From contig JAERTE010000139.1 of assembly GCA_016845145.1 (NCBI GenBank), positions 104,138 through 168,137 of the forward strand: a stretch of DNA of 64,000 nucleotides, given 5' to 3'. Within the stretch, counting starts at the first letter, position 1. Each line of letters begins with the position of its first letter. The position numbers were made by a program, and so were the translations under genes. Positions 36,929 to 46,467 of this stretch are shown one piece after another. The notes under the pieces were generated by a model. It saw nothing but the letters and a program-made list of their open reading frames with translations. It was not told the DNA's origin and made no database searches. Source of the stretch: Rhodospirillaceae bacterium. GTDB taxonomy: Bacteria; Pseudomonadota; Alphaproteobacteria; Rhodospirillales; Casp-alpha2.

Positions 36929-38002
36929 CTAAAAGCGCTTCAACGTCGCTTCCGTCTCCGCCACCAAGGCGTCCAGCAATTCGCCCGCCGGTAGGGTCTT
37001 GTTTAGTGCAGCGGCTTGGCCGGACCAGAGTGAGACGAAATCTTCGCTGCCCGCCGCCGCGCTGGCCTTGCGCAACAGGCCCGTGAGCGTGTTGAGGATC
37101 GGGAAATCAGGGAAGTTATCCTCGCTTCCCGCCATCTCGCGCATGTAGCGGTTCTCCAGGCCGCGCGCGGGGCGGCCCGAGAAGGCACTGGTGAGGCGTG
37201 TCTGGTCGTCGCGGGCGGTCTCCAGTGCATCTCGGTGGACCTGCGGGATCATCGATTCCGGACAGGGCAGAAACGCCGTGCCCAATTGCGCGGCGTCGGC
37301 CCCCAAGGCCAGGGCTGCCGCAATGCCGCGCCCGTCGGCGATGCCGCCCGCCGCGATCACCGGCACCGAGACGGCATCGGCGATTTGCGGCACCAGCGCC
37401 ATGGTGCCGACCCAGCCGTCCTCATAGGGCTCTTGGAAAGTGCCGCGGTGGCCACCTGCCTCGAAGCCCTGCGCGACGATGGCGTCGATACCACCGGCCT
37501 CAAGCTGCTTGGCCTCGGCCACGTTGGTCGCCGACGAGATGGTGAAAATGCCCGCGTCCTTGACGGCTTGGAACAGGTCTTCGCGGGGCAGGCCGAAATG
37601 GAAACTGACCACCGGCGGCATTTCGGCGAGCACCACGGCCAGGTGGTCTTCGTTGAAGGGCAGGCTGGAAACCTCGGCGGCGGGGACATCACCGGCGCCG
37701 AGCTCTTCGAAGTAGGGTGCGAGCTGTTGGCGGGTGGTCTCGGCCCGCGCCGCATCGGGGACGGCATCGGCATGGACGAAGAAGTTGATGTTGTACGCAC
37801 CATTGGTGGATGTGCGGATGGCCTGGCAATCGGCGCGCGTGGCCTCAGCCGATTGCAGCGCGACGCCCAACGACCCCATGCCGCCGGCGCGGGTCACGGC
37901 GGTGGCCATTTCAGGCGTCGACGCACCGGCCATGGGGGCCTGGATGATCGGGTAGCGGATACCGAGGCGGTCGGTGAGGCGGTTTTGGGTCCAGCCAGAC
38001 AT
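36929..38002 (-). CDS. Nitronate monooxygenase family flavoprotein
   Basis: A 357-residue FMN-dependent TIM-barrel protein of the 2-nitropropane dioxygenase family. LGIRYPIIQAPMAGASTPEM binds FMN at the N-terminus, GFEAGGHRGTFQ carries the conserved HRG region, and SVPVIAAGGIADGRGIAAAL and GADAAQLGTAFLPCPES form the phosphate-binding site. It oxidises alkyl nitronates or related compounds; many members have unknown substrates. Divergent from the amidase gene at 38142. Confidence 0.9.
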   Translation of the reverse strand: MSGWTQNRLTDRLGIRYPIIQAPMAGASTPEMATAVTRAGGMGSLGVALQSAEATRADCQAIRTSTNGAYNINFFVHADAVPDAARAETTRQQLAPYFEELGAGDVPAAEVSSLPFNEDHLAVVLAEMPPVVSFHFGLPREDLFQAVKDAGIFTISSATNVAEAKQLEAGGIDAIVAQGFEAGGHRGTFQEPYEDGWVGTMALVPQIADAVSVPVIAAGGIADGRGIAAALALGADAAQLGTAFLPCPESMIPQVHRDALETARDDQTRLTSAFSGRPARGLENRYMREMAGSEDNFPDFPILNTLTGLLRKASAAAGSEDFVSLWSGQAAALNKTLPAGELLDALVAETEATLKRF

Positions 38003-38141
38003 AAGGGGCTCCTGCGAACGGTGCGATCCGTGAACTGTCGCGGCATTGGCTCAGCTTGGCAAGATTTTAACGTTGGACCCTATGGCTGGCTTGGTATGAT
38101 GGATCAATGCAAGAATTCGATGCAGGGAAAGTGTGACCACC

Positions 38142-39554
38142 ATGGATGAAACCGACGCCTGTTATCTTTCCGCCACGCAACTGGTGGATCTTTACCAGTG
38201 GAAGACGCTGTCGCCGGTTGAGGTGACCAAGGATGTGCTTGCCCGCATCAATGCCATGAACGGGCCTCTCAACGCGTTCTGTCAGGTGGATGAGGATGCG
38301 GCCATGGCCGCCGCGCGCGAGTCGGAAGCACGCTGGATGAAGAGCGAGCCCTTTGGCTTGGTGGATGGCGTTCCGGTTACGATCAAGGACCTGCTGTTGA
38401 CGGAAGGCGCCGTCACCGGGCGCGGATCGAAAGCCACCATAGGTGCGGCGCCCGAAACGGCGGACGCCCCCGCCGTCGCCCGGATGCGCCAGCAGGGTGC
38501 GGTGTTCGTCGGCCGCACGACGACGCCGGAACTGGGCTGGAAAGGCATTACCGACAGCCCGCTGACGGGCATCACGCGCAACCCCTGGAACACCGACAAA
38601 ACGCCCGGCGGTTCCAGCGGCGGGGCGGCGGTGGCCGCGGCGCTGGGCATGGGGGCGTTGCACATCGGCACGGACGGCGGCGGCTCGGTGCGTATTCCGG
38701 CGGGGTTCACGGGCGTGTTTGCCTTAAAGCCCACAGCGGGGCGGGTGCCGGTGCATCCGGCCAGCGCGTTCGGCTCGCTCAGCCATGTGGGGCCGATCAC
38801 CCGCACGGTCGAGGACGCGGCGCTGATGATGAATGTTCTCTCGCAGCCCGATCCGCGCGATTGGCTGGCCTTGCCGTTCGATCCGTGGGATTTCCGCACC
38901 GGGCTCGATCTGGGGGTCAGGCATTTGCGGATTGCTTACAGTGCTGATCTCGGTTTTGCCGATGTGGACCCGGAGGTGGCGGAGATCGTTGCGGGGGCGG
39001 TGAAGGTTTTTGGTGAGATGGGGGCTTCGGTCGAACACCAAGACCCCGGCTTCGACGACCCCATCGATTGCTTCAACAAGCATTGGTACTGGGGCTGTCA
39101 CAAGATGATCTCCGCCTACCCCGAAGCGGCGCGGGCGGATATGGACCCGGGGCTCGTCGAAGTGGCGGGGATTGGAGCGGGTTACAGCCTGGATGAGTAC
39201 AGCCAAGCGGGTGACGATCGTATTGCGCTCGGCACGCTGATGAACGCGTTTCACGCCGAGTATGATCTGCTGGTAACGCCGGCGTTGGCGGTTGCGCCGT
39301 TCGAGGCCGGGCGTGATGTGCCTGAGCCTAAGCCTAAGCCGGGAAGCCGTTGGACCGATTGGACGCCGTTTACCTACCCGTTCAACCTGACCGGTCAGCC
39401 CGCTTGCGTGGTGCCGTGCGGGTTCACGGCTGATGGCTTGCCCGTGGGCTTGCAGATCGTCGGCCCGCGCTACGGCGATGCGCTGGTGCTGCGCGCCGCC
39501 GCCGCGTTCGAGCATGAGCGGCCGTTCGAGATGCCGAGGGATGTTGTTTCTTAG
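38142..39554 (+). CDS. Amidase signature family protein
   Basis: A 470-residue serine amidase. The Ser-cisSer-Lys triad is visible: Lys in VPVTIKDLLLTEG, the Ser pair in PGGSSGGAAVAAALGMGALH and DGGGSVRIPAGFTGVFALKP. The start could be the GTG at 38133 or the ATG at 38142; an AGGGAAA stretch lies before both. The 3' end overlaps the stop codon of the opposing amidase gene by a few bases. Substrate unknown; could hydrolyse amides, ureas or carbamates. Confidence 0.9.
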   Translation: MDETDACYLSATQLVDLYQWKTLSPVEVTKDVLARINAMNGPLNAFCQVDEDAAMAAARESEARWMKSEPFGLVDGVPVTIKDLLLTEGAVTGRGSKATIGAAPETADAPAVARMRQQGAVFVGRTTTPELGWKGITDSPLTGITRNPWNTDKTPGGSSGGAAVAAALGMGALHIGTDGGGSVRIPAGFTGVFALKPTAGRVPVHPASAFGSLSHVGPITRTVEDAALMMNVLSQPDPRDWLALPFDPWDFRTGLDLGVRHLRIAYSADLGFADVDPEVAEIVAGAVKVFGEMGASVEHQDPGFDDPIDCFNKHWYWGCHKMISAYPEAARADMDPGLVEVAGIGAGYSLDEYSQAGDDRIALGTLMNAFHAEYDLLVTPALAVAPFEAGRDVPEPKPKPGSRWTDWTPFTYPFNLTGQPACVVPCGFTADGLPVGLQIVGPRYGDALVLRAAAAFEHERPFEMPRDVVS

Positions 39555-40966
39555 AGTGTTGGCGCCTGTATGTGCCAGTCGGTCTCCATCTGGTAGGCGT
39601 GGCCGACACGCAGCATGGTGGCTTCATCAAACGGCCGCGCAACAACCTGGAACGCGGTGGGCAGACCATTGGGTGTAAAGCCGCAGGGTACCGTGACGGA
39701 GGGCAGCCCTAGGAAATTGACCGGCCGGGTGCAGTGCCCCATCTGGGTGATGAAGTCGGCAAAGCCCGGATTGGCGGCAACGTCGGTATCGGAAATGGTC
39801 GGGATTTGGGTGATCATCACCGGACAGTGAAGCACATCGACTTTATCGAACACGGCTTCGGTAAATTCGGCCAGCAGCGGTGCTCGGAGGTTCAGCGCCT
39901 GCAGGTAGCGCGTCGCCGGTGTGGTCAGGCCCGAGCTCATGCGCACGCGGGTCTGGTTGCCGTAGTCTTGCGGCCGATCTTGCAGCCAGGCTTGGTGAAT
40001 GGAAGCGCCCTCCGTCGCGGTGATCAAGCTGGTGAGCGGGTTGGTCATGGCGATGGATTCAGGGATGGTGACGCCCACCAATTCGGCACCGGCAGCCTCA
40101 AGGACAGCCAGGCTGGCGCGCACCAGGTCGGCAACCTCGGATTCCACGGGGTCATAGAAATAGGTCTCGGGCACGCCGACGCGCAGGCCCTTCAGGTCAC
40201 CGTCCAGGCCGCTTAGGTAGTCGGGAACTTGCAAACGGCTGCTGGTCGGGTCGCGCGGGTCGTGGCCAGCGATGGCTTGAAACATCATGGTGGCGTCTTC
40301 GACGCTTCTGGCGAGAGGCCCGAGCGTATCGAGCGATGGCGACAACGGCATGGCGCCGAAACGGCTGACCCGCGTACAGGTTGGCTTGATACCGGTGACG
40401 CCGTTGCAGCAAGCGGGAAACCGGATCGATCCGCCGGTATCGGAACCCATGGCGCCGAACACCAGCCGCGCGGCCACCGATGCGCCCGAGCCGCTGGACG
40501 AGCCGCCGGTGATATGTGCGGTGTTCCAAGGGTTTTTCGGTGTCGGCATGACCTCGTTGTGACCGGTGACGCCGAGTGCAAACTCAACCATGTTGAGCCG
40601 CGCAATATCCAAGGCGCCGGTGGCGTCGAGCCGTTCGAGCACGGTTCCGGTTTCTTGCGGCACGAAGTCGGCGCGAATTTTTGAGCCGCACCCGGAAACC
40701 CGCCCGGCCCGGTAGTACATGTCCTTGTGGGCCAGGGGCACGCCGTGCATGAGGCCCGTGGCATCGCCTTTCGCCAGGGCATCGTCGGCGGCATGGGCTT
40801 GAGCCATAGCATGTTCAGGGTCAATGTCGGCGATGGCATCGATCTTCGCGGCGTGAGCTTCGATACGGCTCAGGCAGGCTGTTGTAAGTTCCGCAGACGA
40901 AAGGTCTTTTGCCGCGATGGCCTTAGCAGCCGCAGCCAAGGTCAGGTGCGTGATATTGTCACTCAT
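39551..40966 (-). CDS. Amidase signature family protein
   Basis: A 471-residue amidase. VPLAHKDMYYRAGRVSGCGS holds the catalytic Lys, ITGGSSSGSGASVAARLVFG the cis-Ser region, and SDTGGSIRFPACCNGVTGIK the nucleophilic Ser. The ATG at 40966 is chosen because it overlaps the stop of a small upstream ORF (ATGAGTGA), typical of coupled translation; the longer frame covers that ORF in another phase. The pairing of a small protein with an amidase recalls GatC/GatA and AtzG/AtzE. Substrate unknown. Confidence 0.9.
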   Translation of the reverse strand: MSDNITHLTLAAAAKAIAAKDLSSAELTTACLSRIEAHAAKIDAIADIDPEHAMAQAHAADDALAKGDATGLMHGVPLAHKDMYYRAGRVSGCGSKIRADFVPQETGTVLERLDATGALDIARLNMVEFALGVTGHNEVMPTPKNPWNTAHITGGSSSGSGASVAARLVFGAMGSDTGGSIRFPACCNGVTGIKPTCTRVSRFGAMPLSPSLDTLGPLARSVEDATMMFQAIAGHDPRDPTSSRLQVPDYLSGLDGDLKGLRVGVPETYFYDPVESEVADLVRASLAVLEAAGAELVGVTIPESIAMTNPLTSLITATEGASIHQAWLQDRPQDYGNQTRVRMSSGLTTPATRYLQALNLRAPLLAEFTEAVFDKVDVLHCPVMITQIPTISDTDVAANPGFADFITQMGHCTRPVNFLGLPSVTVPCGFTPNGLPTAFQVVARPFDEATMLRVGHAYQMETDWHIQAPTL

Positions 40967-41165
40967 CGTCGAGCCCCTCCGGCGCCAATTGGTGCAGCAT
41001 CTTGGTGAACGAAGACGGCTCGGTATCGAAGACCAGCCTGTCCAGGTTGTCCTGAACCAAGTGGCCAGGGCCTCGGCCCGTGCGGGACGGGTCGGCAATT
41101 TCATCGGGTGCATCTATTCCCTGATAGGCGCGAAGCCAGGCGGTGATGGGGGGCGTATCGGTCAT
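40959..41165 (-). CDS. Small protein (68 aa) coupled to the downstream amidase
   Basis: Encodes MTDTPPITAWLRAYQGIDAP and ends HQLAPEGLDDE; 68 residues, acidic, no membrane segment. A GAAGGAGACC site lies just before the ATG at 41165, and its stop overlaps the amidase start, so it is very likely translated. Its size and position resemble the small GatC-like subunits that partner some amidases (GatC, AtzG), but I see no clear sequence similarity. I do not recognise the family. Confidence 0.68.
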   Translation of the reverse strand: MTDTPPITAWLRAYQGIDAPDEIADPSRTGRGPGHLVQDNLDRLVFDTEPSSFTKMLHQLAPEGLDDE

Positions 41166-41229
41166 TTGGGTCTCCTTCGCGATCATGTTAGGTTGCCCGG
41201 CGCAGAGACGAAAGACCGGAGAGTGTGAA

Positions 41230-41790
41230 ATGAGCGTTACGGAAGATATTTTGGAGTTCTGGTTCGGTGATGCCGACGTAACGCAAGATTGCGAGGCACG
41301 CGCGGCATGGTTCAAAGCCGATCCTGATTTCGATGCGGAAATCGAAAGCCGGTTTGCTGAACGCGCCCGTGCTGCGGCCGGCGGTGAGTGCGATAATTGG
41401 GGCGAAATGCCATCCGGCAGCATGGCTCTGTGTGTCCTGCTTGATCAGTTTCCGCGAAACCTTTATCGCGGCAGCGGCGAAGCTTTTGCGACCGACGCCA
41501 AGGCCCGCCAGATTGCATCGGCGGCGCTGGAGCGCGGCCATGACCAAGTCGTCGCGCCGACCAAACGCTCATTTCTCTATTTGCCGTTTATGCACAGCGA
41601 GAACATTGATGACCAAATCCGTAGCGTTGAGTTGTATCGCGCGCTCGGCAATGAGGGCAATTTGCGCTATGCGCTCGATCATCACTATGTGATCTCGCGG
41701 TTTGGCCGGTTCCCAACCCGCAATGCCGCTCTCGGGCGCGACACCACGCCAGAGGAAGCTGTGTTTTTGGAGGGCTTCGGCGCGTTCTAA
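41230..41790 (+). CDS. DUF924 family protein
   Basis: A 186-residue helical protein of unknown function. ILEFWFGDADVTQDCEARAA, ALCVLLDQFPRNLYRGSGEA, FLYLPFMHSENIDDQIRSVE and HHYVISRFGRFPTRNAALGR are the DUF924 signatures, and the repeat-like helices recall TPR folds. The start at 41230 follows a GGAGAG site. Divergent from the small amidase-partner ORF and convergent with the DUF2141 gene, whose stop codon abuts its own. Confidence 0.92.
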   Translation: MSVTEDILEFWFGDADVTQDCEARAAWFKADPDFDAEIESRFAERARAAAGGECDNWGEMPSGSMALCVLLDQFPRNLYRGSGEAFATDAKARQIASAALERGHDQVVAPTKRSFLYLPFMHSENIDDQIRSVELYRALGNEGNLRYALDHHYVISRFGRFPTRNAALGRDTTPEEAVFLEGFGAF

Positions 41791-42228
41791 TTAATATGAA
41801 ATGACGATATCGGCCTTCGACCCGGCGTCTTCGACCGAGAAAGCCGCTTCATCGAAATCGGGTGGTCCGAGAAAGACCGTGGCGCCGTTTGAGAAGGCGT
41901 ATCCTTCAAGCGGCAGGCCTATGAAATTGGTATCAAAATCATCGTTGCCGTTTTCGTCATGGTAAATGGCGATCGCATAGGTGCCCGGCTCCAACCCACG
42001 AAAGACATGTCGTGCTTTGTGTTGAAGCACCGGCGTTTCGTGTTCGACTAACATGCCGTCGCTATCGGGAAACGCATCGGGACGATCATACAGGGCGATA
42101 TGCACATCGCCGTGATTGCTGCGTAGGTTTGAGACCGTGACGATGAGGTCGGCCGCATACACAGCATTTGACGCCGTACCCAATGCCAGGACGACCATCG
42201 CGATCATCATGGGCGCTGCAAGACGCAT
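41791..42228 (-). CDS. DUF2141 family secreted protein
   Basis: A 145-residue protein. A signal peptide spans residues 1-26 (MRLAAPMMIAMVVLALGTAS, then NAVYA). The mature part is a beta-sandwich of the DUF2141 type: ADLIVTVSNLRSNHGDVHIA, LEPGTYAIAIYHDENGNDDF and IGLPLEGYAFSNGATVFLGP, where the GTYAIAIYHDENGNxxxD loop is characteristic. Function unknown; likely periplasmic. The start at 42228 is chosen to place the signal peptide at the N-terminus. Confidence 0.88.
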   Translation of the reverse strand: MRLAAPMMIAMVVLALGTASNAVYAADLIVTVSNLRSNHGDVHIALYDRPDAFPDSDGMLVEHETPVLQHKARHVFRGLEPGTYAIAIYHDENGNDDFDTNFIGLPLEGYAFSNGATVFLGPPDFDEAAFSVEDAGSKADIVISY

Positions 42229-42238
42229 GGCTGAGAAT

Positions 42239-42475
42239 TCAGATTTCGATATTGAGATAAAATCCGCGCGGCACGTTTTCACGAGGGGCCTGATCATTGG
42301 ATAAAACCTGATTGAGGCGCCGGAGACCTTGCCGTTCATGTTCGGATTGGCCTTGATCGACGGCGGCGGCCCGCGCTTGCACTTCGCGCACGGAGGTCGA
42401 TCCGTAACCGTCTGAGCGTCGGGTAATGCCTGCCGCTTTGCCGTTCAAGGATGTCATGCCGTCTGTCATGAGCAT
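42239..42475 (-). CDS. Possible small hypothetical protein (78 aa)
   Basis: An uninterrupted frame of 78 codons between the NUDIX and DUF2141 genes on the same strand. The C-terminus (RENVPRGFYLNIEI) and a charged central helix (VREVQARAAAVDQGQSEHER) have the look of a real protein, and it fills the 300-base gap. No Shine-Dalgarno site is evident before any of its ATGs, so the start is uncertain. Family not recognised. Confidence 0.4.
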   Translation of the reverse strand: MLMTDGMTSLNGKAAGITRRSDGYGSTSVREVQARAAAVDQGQSEHERQGLRRLNQVLSNDQAPRENVPRGFYLNIEI

Positions 42476-42528
42476 AATGTAGGCGGCAAAGATTAAGGGA
42501 ATCTGAAAGTGCGCGCGGGATAACCCGA

Positions 42529-43044
42529 TCAGGCTGTCGGGTGTTGATAAAAGACCGGGCCATCGTCTTCACGGAACCGTTCCAGGCCCCAGCTGACACT
42601 CGGAAATGCAAGTTCATCCCAGGGAATGTCTTCCCAGGACATAAAGCAAACTTCAGCGCTTTCCGGCCCCGCGGCGAAGGATGGGGCGTCCATTTCCGCC
42701 TTGTGGATGACGTATACTTGGCTGATGCGCGGAATTTCATAGATACCCAATAACCCGGTGATCTGAATCTTTGCGGTCGCCTCTTCCCAAGCCTCGCGGG
42801 CGGCACCATCGGCCATGGTTTCATTCAGTTCAAGAAAACCGGCGGGAAAGGTCCAGTAGCCCTTGCGCGGCTCAATGGCACGACGGCACATGAGAAATTG
42901 ATCTTCCCATACGCACACGGCGCCGACGATAACTTTGGGATTTTCATAGGCGATATATCCGCAATCCATACAGGTCAGCCGGGGCCGATCGTCGCCTTCG
43001 GGAACGGTATGGACAGAAGGACCTGATTTCGTAGGCTCGCGCAT
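42529..43044 (-). CDS. NUDIX hydrolase with N-terminal zinc-ribbon remnant
   Basis: A 171-residue pyrophosphatase. The NUDIX box is at residues 69-91 ([20 protein letters not shown] then ATAKI), with the metal-binding REAWEE helix intact. [20 protein letters not shown] before it is the ribbon and strand found in this subgroup (related to NudC-type and ADP-ribose hydrolases), with two Cys. The start at 43044 ([10 protein letters not shown]) is preferred to the upstream ATG at 43152. Probable substrate a nucleoside diphosphate derivative. Confidence 0.9.
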   Translation of the reverse strand: MREPTKSGPSVHTVPEGDDRPRLTCMDCGYIAYENPKVIVGAVCVWEDQFLMCRRAIEPRKGYWTFPAGFLELNETMADGAAREAWEEATAKIQITGLLGIYEIPRISQVYVIHKAEMDAPSFAAGPESAEVCFMSWEDIPWDELAFPSVSWGLERFREDDGPVFYQHPTA

Positions 43045-43183
43045 GACTTCAATGTGGCGATACGGGAAAGAAATGTAAAGTGGTCGGAACGTCCCTAGTT
43101 CTTGTAAAGTCATGGAAAATCGTGCCACTCTAAGGGTTTGGGGTATGATCACCTAACTCGAAACGGGAACGTCGACGGAAGAT

Positions 43184-45142
43184 ATGGCGCAGGATCCTGA
43201 CTACGAACATCAGTTCCTTGACCTGAAGGGCGACGGCATGGATGACCGGACGTTCCTTGGGCGCTCGAGCTTGTCCACGCGGATGAGCATGTTCATGCTA
43301 ATCGGCTTGTTCGCCATCGTCGCGCTTGCGGGCATTTTCATTTACGTTGATCAGCGTTTGGCCGGCGCCATCAACGACGCCCGCCATGCTCGGGATATCG
43401 GCGTGTTGACCGGCCGGGTTGAGGCCGGAATCGCGCGCGCACGGTCCTTAGAGAAGGTCTTTATCCTCGATAAACAGCCGGCGCTGGCTGAATCCTTCGC
43501 CATCGAGATCGATGCGGTGGAGGCTGCGCTGGATGGGCTCGGGCAGTTTCCGGAAGCAGCGTCGCTGCGTCAGCACATCGCCACATTGCGCGATGGGATA
43601 GCGCAATATGACCAGCAATTCGGCGAATTCGTCCGCGCTGAAGAGGCATTGGGGCTGACCAACGAAACCGGGTTGAGCCAACGTCTGCGAACGACATCAC
43701 AGTCTCTTGTCCGCGGGTTCACCGAAGCCAAGGTTGCCAATCTTGCCGATCAGATCATCCGCATTGACCGTGAGGGCCAAGAGACCTTGCGCTCAACATC
43801 AGAGCGTGGCGTTGCTGAAATTAAGGAACGCTACAGGGCGCTTTTGGCATTCCTCGGCAGATCCAAGTTGCCGAAGAAACAGAAAAACCAACTCAGCGAT
43901 ATGATCAAAGCGCATGAAACCGACATGCTGACGATGCTCAATTCGCGTTTTGCACTTGAAAAAGAACGCGGACGATTTAGCGAAATCACCTCCTACATGG
44001 ACCCAAGCTTAGGTGGCTTGATTGCCTTTAGCGGCGATATCGCCACGGGAGCGGCGCGTCGGTTGGATCGCGCCCAGGCATTTAGCCGCTACATGATTGG
44101 CGGCGCCACGGTGGCGATCGTGCTGTGGTTTATGTTTGCCGGCATGATTTTGCTGCGCAGTGTGTTCGGCCCGGTACGAGGCCTTGCGGAGGCCGCCGTC
44201 AGGCTTGCTGGCGGCGACAGGGGGGCGCCCATTCCGGCGCGGGGTAATATTGATGCGACGGGCCAGATTGCACGCGCACTCGACAAATGGGCGGACGATC
44301 TGGTCGATGTGGATATGGTCAAGCGTCAGCTCGAACAAACGCAGGCAAAAATGGAGCATGTAGCTCTTGAGGCGGAGCGCAAGGCACAAGCAGCCGCCGA
44401 ATCTGCCAAGGCCGCGTTGTTAGCCGAAATTGAGGCGCCTGAACCGGCACCGCCACCACCACCACCCGAGCCCGAACCACAAGCAGAAGCCATGGATGAA
44501 GCCGGGCCTTCTGCGCCGCCGTTGCCAATGGTTGATAATGTCGGTGGTCCGATTTCTTCGGTTAGTCAGCAGTTAACCCATTTCAGCGAGTACGTGTCGG
44601 CGGCCGCCCACGATGTGGAACGAACCGAAGCATTAGTGCGTTCGCTCGGTGAGGCAACATCGCAGATTGAGCTGTTGGGTGGACTGGTGACGGCGGTGCG
44701 CGACCAAGTGAACTTGTTGGCGTTCCGGTCTTCGCCCAGAGACTATGGTGGCGATGGAGAAAATCTTATTCCGTTCAATACCGACGACCGCCAAGGTGGC
44801 GCGACGGGCGGCGGGGCTGGAGGTCTGGAGGACCCTGTGGCTGCTGGGCGCCTTGACGCGATCCGCGAAACAACCGAACGCGCGGAGCGTGCGTTACAGG
44901 GTGTACGGCTGTCGGTGGACAATGTCTCCGTTGTTGCGCAAGACATCGCATCCACAGCCTCACGGCAAGCCATGGACGCGACCAATAAGTTGCTGGCCCA
45001 GTCTCAGTATCTGCAGAATATGCTCGACGATATCATGACCCGCATTCACCCGTCGCCGTTGGGGCGCTTATCGGCACCCGACCCGCGCGAACAGCAACCA
45101 CAACCGCCGTCATGGCAAGGTACACCACCTAGGCGTCGTTAA
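43184..45142 (+). CDS. Chemoreceptor-like membrane protein with degenerate signalling tip
   Basis: A 652-residue protein. TM1 is at about residues 36-56 (MLIGLFAIVALAGIFIYVDQ), a long helical periplasmic sensor follows to about 300, TM2 is at 303-325 (MIGGATVAIVLWFMFAGMIL), and a HAMP-like segment at 326-378 (GPVRGLAEAAVRLAGGDRGA). A Pro/Glu-rich linker (APEPAPPPPPPEPEPQAEAM) leads to coiled coil. At the position of the MCP hairpin tip the sequence is ELLGGLVTAVRDQVNLLAFR, recalling the canonical QTNLLALNAAIEAARAGE but then diverging (SSPRDYGGDGEN). It probably cannot signal to CheA in the normal way. Confidence 0.78.
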   Translation: MAQDPDYEHQFLDLKGDGMDDRTFLGRSSLSTRMSMFMLIGLFAIVALAGIFIYVDQRLAGAINDARHARDIGVLTGRVEAGIARARSLEKVFILDKQPALAESFAIEIDAVEAALDGLGQFPEAASLRQHIATLRDGIAQYDQQFGEFVRAEEALGLTNETGLSQRLRTTSQSLVRGFTEAKVANLADQIIRIDREGQETLRSTSERGVAEIKERYRALLAFLGRSKLPKKQKNQLSDMIKAHETDMLTMLNSRFALEKERGRFSEITSYMDPSLGGLIAFSGDIATGAARRLDRAQAFSRYMIGGATVAIVLWFMFAGMILLRSVFGPVRGLAEAAVRLAGGDRGAPIPARGNIDATGQIARALDKWADDLVDVDMVKRQLEQTQAKMEHVALEAERKAQAAAESAKAALLAEIEAPEPAPPPPPPEPEPQAEAMDEAGPSAPPLPMVDNVGGPISSVSQQLTHFSEYVSAAAHDVERTEALVRSLGEATSQIELLGGLVTAVRDQVNLLAFRSSPRDYGGDGENLIPFNTDDRQGGATGGGAGGLEDPVAAGRLDAIRETTERAERALQGVRLSVDNVSVVAQDIASTASRQAMDATNKLLAQSQYLQNMLDDIMTRIHPSPLGRLSAPDPREQQPQPPSWQGTPPRRR

Positions 45143-45171
45143 GAGGCGTGGGTTGGAACGTCGCTAGCCAA

Positions 45172-46371
45172 TCAATCTGCGTTCTGTAACGCGGCAATTC
45201 CGGGTAGGGTGCGGCCCTCCAACCACTCCAGGAAAGCTCCACCGGCGGTGGATACATAGGAAAATGCATCCACGGCACCGGCATTGGCCAGAGCGGCCAC
45301 GGTATCGCCACCGCCGGCGACGGAAAGCAGCGACCCTTCGACCGTAAGCCGGGCGGCTTCGAGGGCAACGGCATTGGTGCCCATATCGAAGGGCGAAATC
45401 TCAAATGCACCCAGCGGACCATTCCAGACGATCGTTTTGCAACCGGCGAGACGTTGCTTCAGGTCGTCGATGCTCGCCGGCCCGACATCGAGGATCATGC
45501 GCTCAGACGGCACGGCCTCGACTGGGACGGTCGCGTTGGCGGCGCCTTCGGCGAATTCTTCGGCGACGACGGCATCTATGGGCAGCACCACCTCGCAACC
45601 GGCGGCTGCGGCTTTTTCCATAATGTCGCGGGCTTGGTCAGCCATTTCGGGCTCACAAAGGGACTTGCCCACATCGATGCCCTGGGCGTGCAGGAACGTG
45701 TTGGCCATGCCGCCGCCGATAACCAATTGGTCAACGCGCTCGATCAAATGTCCCAGAACCGCCATTTTGGTGGAAATCTTTGCACCGCCAACGACTGCGG
45801 CGACAGGGTGGACGGGGGCTTCAAGCGCGTCGGTAAGCGCTGTCAATTCAGCCTGCATCAAACGCCCGGCTGCCGTCGGCAGGCGTTGGGCAATGGCTTC
45901 GGTGGATGCATGAGCGCGATGCGCGCAGGAGAAGGCGTCATTGACGAAAACATCGGCCAAAGCCGCCAGTTGATCGGCGAAGCCGCCATCATTTTTTTCC
46001 TCGGCGGCGTGGAAACGCAGGTTCTCAAGCATGACGATCTCGCGGTCACCCGCCGCTGCAATAGCTTTTTCGGCATCGTCGCCAATACAATCACTGGCGA
46101 ATACGACGCCCTTGCCCATAGCTTTCTCCAGCGCTGCGGCAACCGGTTTAAGTGACATTTCCGGCACCACCTGGCCTTTGGGGCGACCGAAGTGCGACAT
46201 GACAATAACTTTGGCGCCTTTCTCCATGAGGTCCGAAATGGTCGGCAAGGAGCGGTCGATACGCGTGGTATCGCTGACATTGCCATCCCGCATGGGGACG
46301 TTGAGATCGGCGCGGACGAGAACTTTACGGCCCTGGACGTCCAGGTCGTCGATGGTATTAAACGTAGACAT
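45172..46371 (-). CDS. pgk: Phosphoglycerate kinase
   Basis: A 399-residue glycolytic/gluconeogenic enzyme. [91 protein letters not shown] and the C-terminal [20 protein letters not shown] with [20 protein letters not shown] are diagnostic. Single gene; converges with the chemoreceptor-like gene. Position relative to ccm genes suggests no functional link. Confidence 0.97.
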   Translation of the reverse strand: MSTFNTIDDLDVQGRKVLVRADLNVPMRDGNVSDTTRIDRSLPTISDLMEKGAKVIVMSHFGRPKGQVVPEMSLKPVAAALEKAMGKGVVFASDCIGDDAEKAIAAAGDREIVMLENLRFHAAEEKNDGGFADQLAALADVFVNDAFSCAHRAHASTEAIAQRLPTAAGRLMQAELTALTDALEAPVHPVAAVVGGAKISTKMAVLGHLIERVDQLVIGGGMANTFLHAQGIDVGKSLCEPEMADQARDIMEKAAAAGCEVVLPIDAVVAEEFAEGAANATVPVEAVPSERMILDVGPASIDDLKQRLAGCKTIVWNGPLGAFEISPFDMGTNAVALEAARLTVEGSLLSVAGGGDTVAALANAGAVDAFSYVSTAGGAFLEWLEGRTLPGIAALQNAD

Positions 46372-46467
46372 TTGCTTTTCCCTTCGCTGCGTTGAGTGGT
46401 GACACTCTCTGCTGGCGGAATGGTTATAAAAGCGCTGGCCGAAACTGGCCAGTCCCTATTGTCGGAA

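Noticed and set aside
37235..38149. Plus-strand ORF (304 codons) opposite the nitronate monooxygenase gene
   Set aside because: Shadow of a well-supported flavoprotein gene.
42336..42824. Minus-strand ORF of 162 codons overlapping the NUDIX gene
   Set aside because: Different frame from the NUDIX motif; low-complexity Arg/Pro composition marks it as a shadow.
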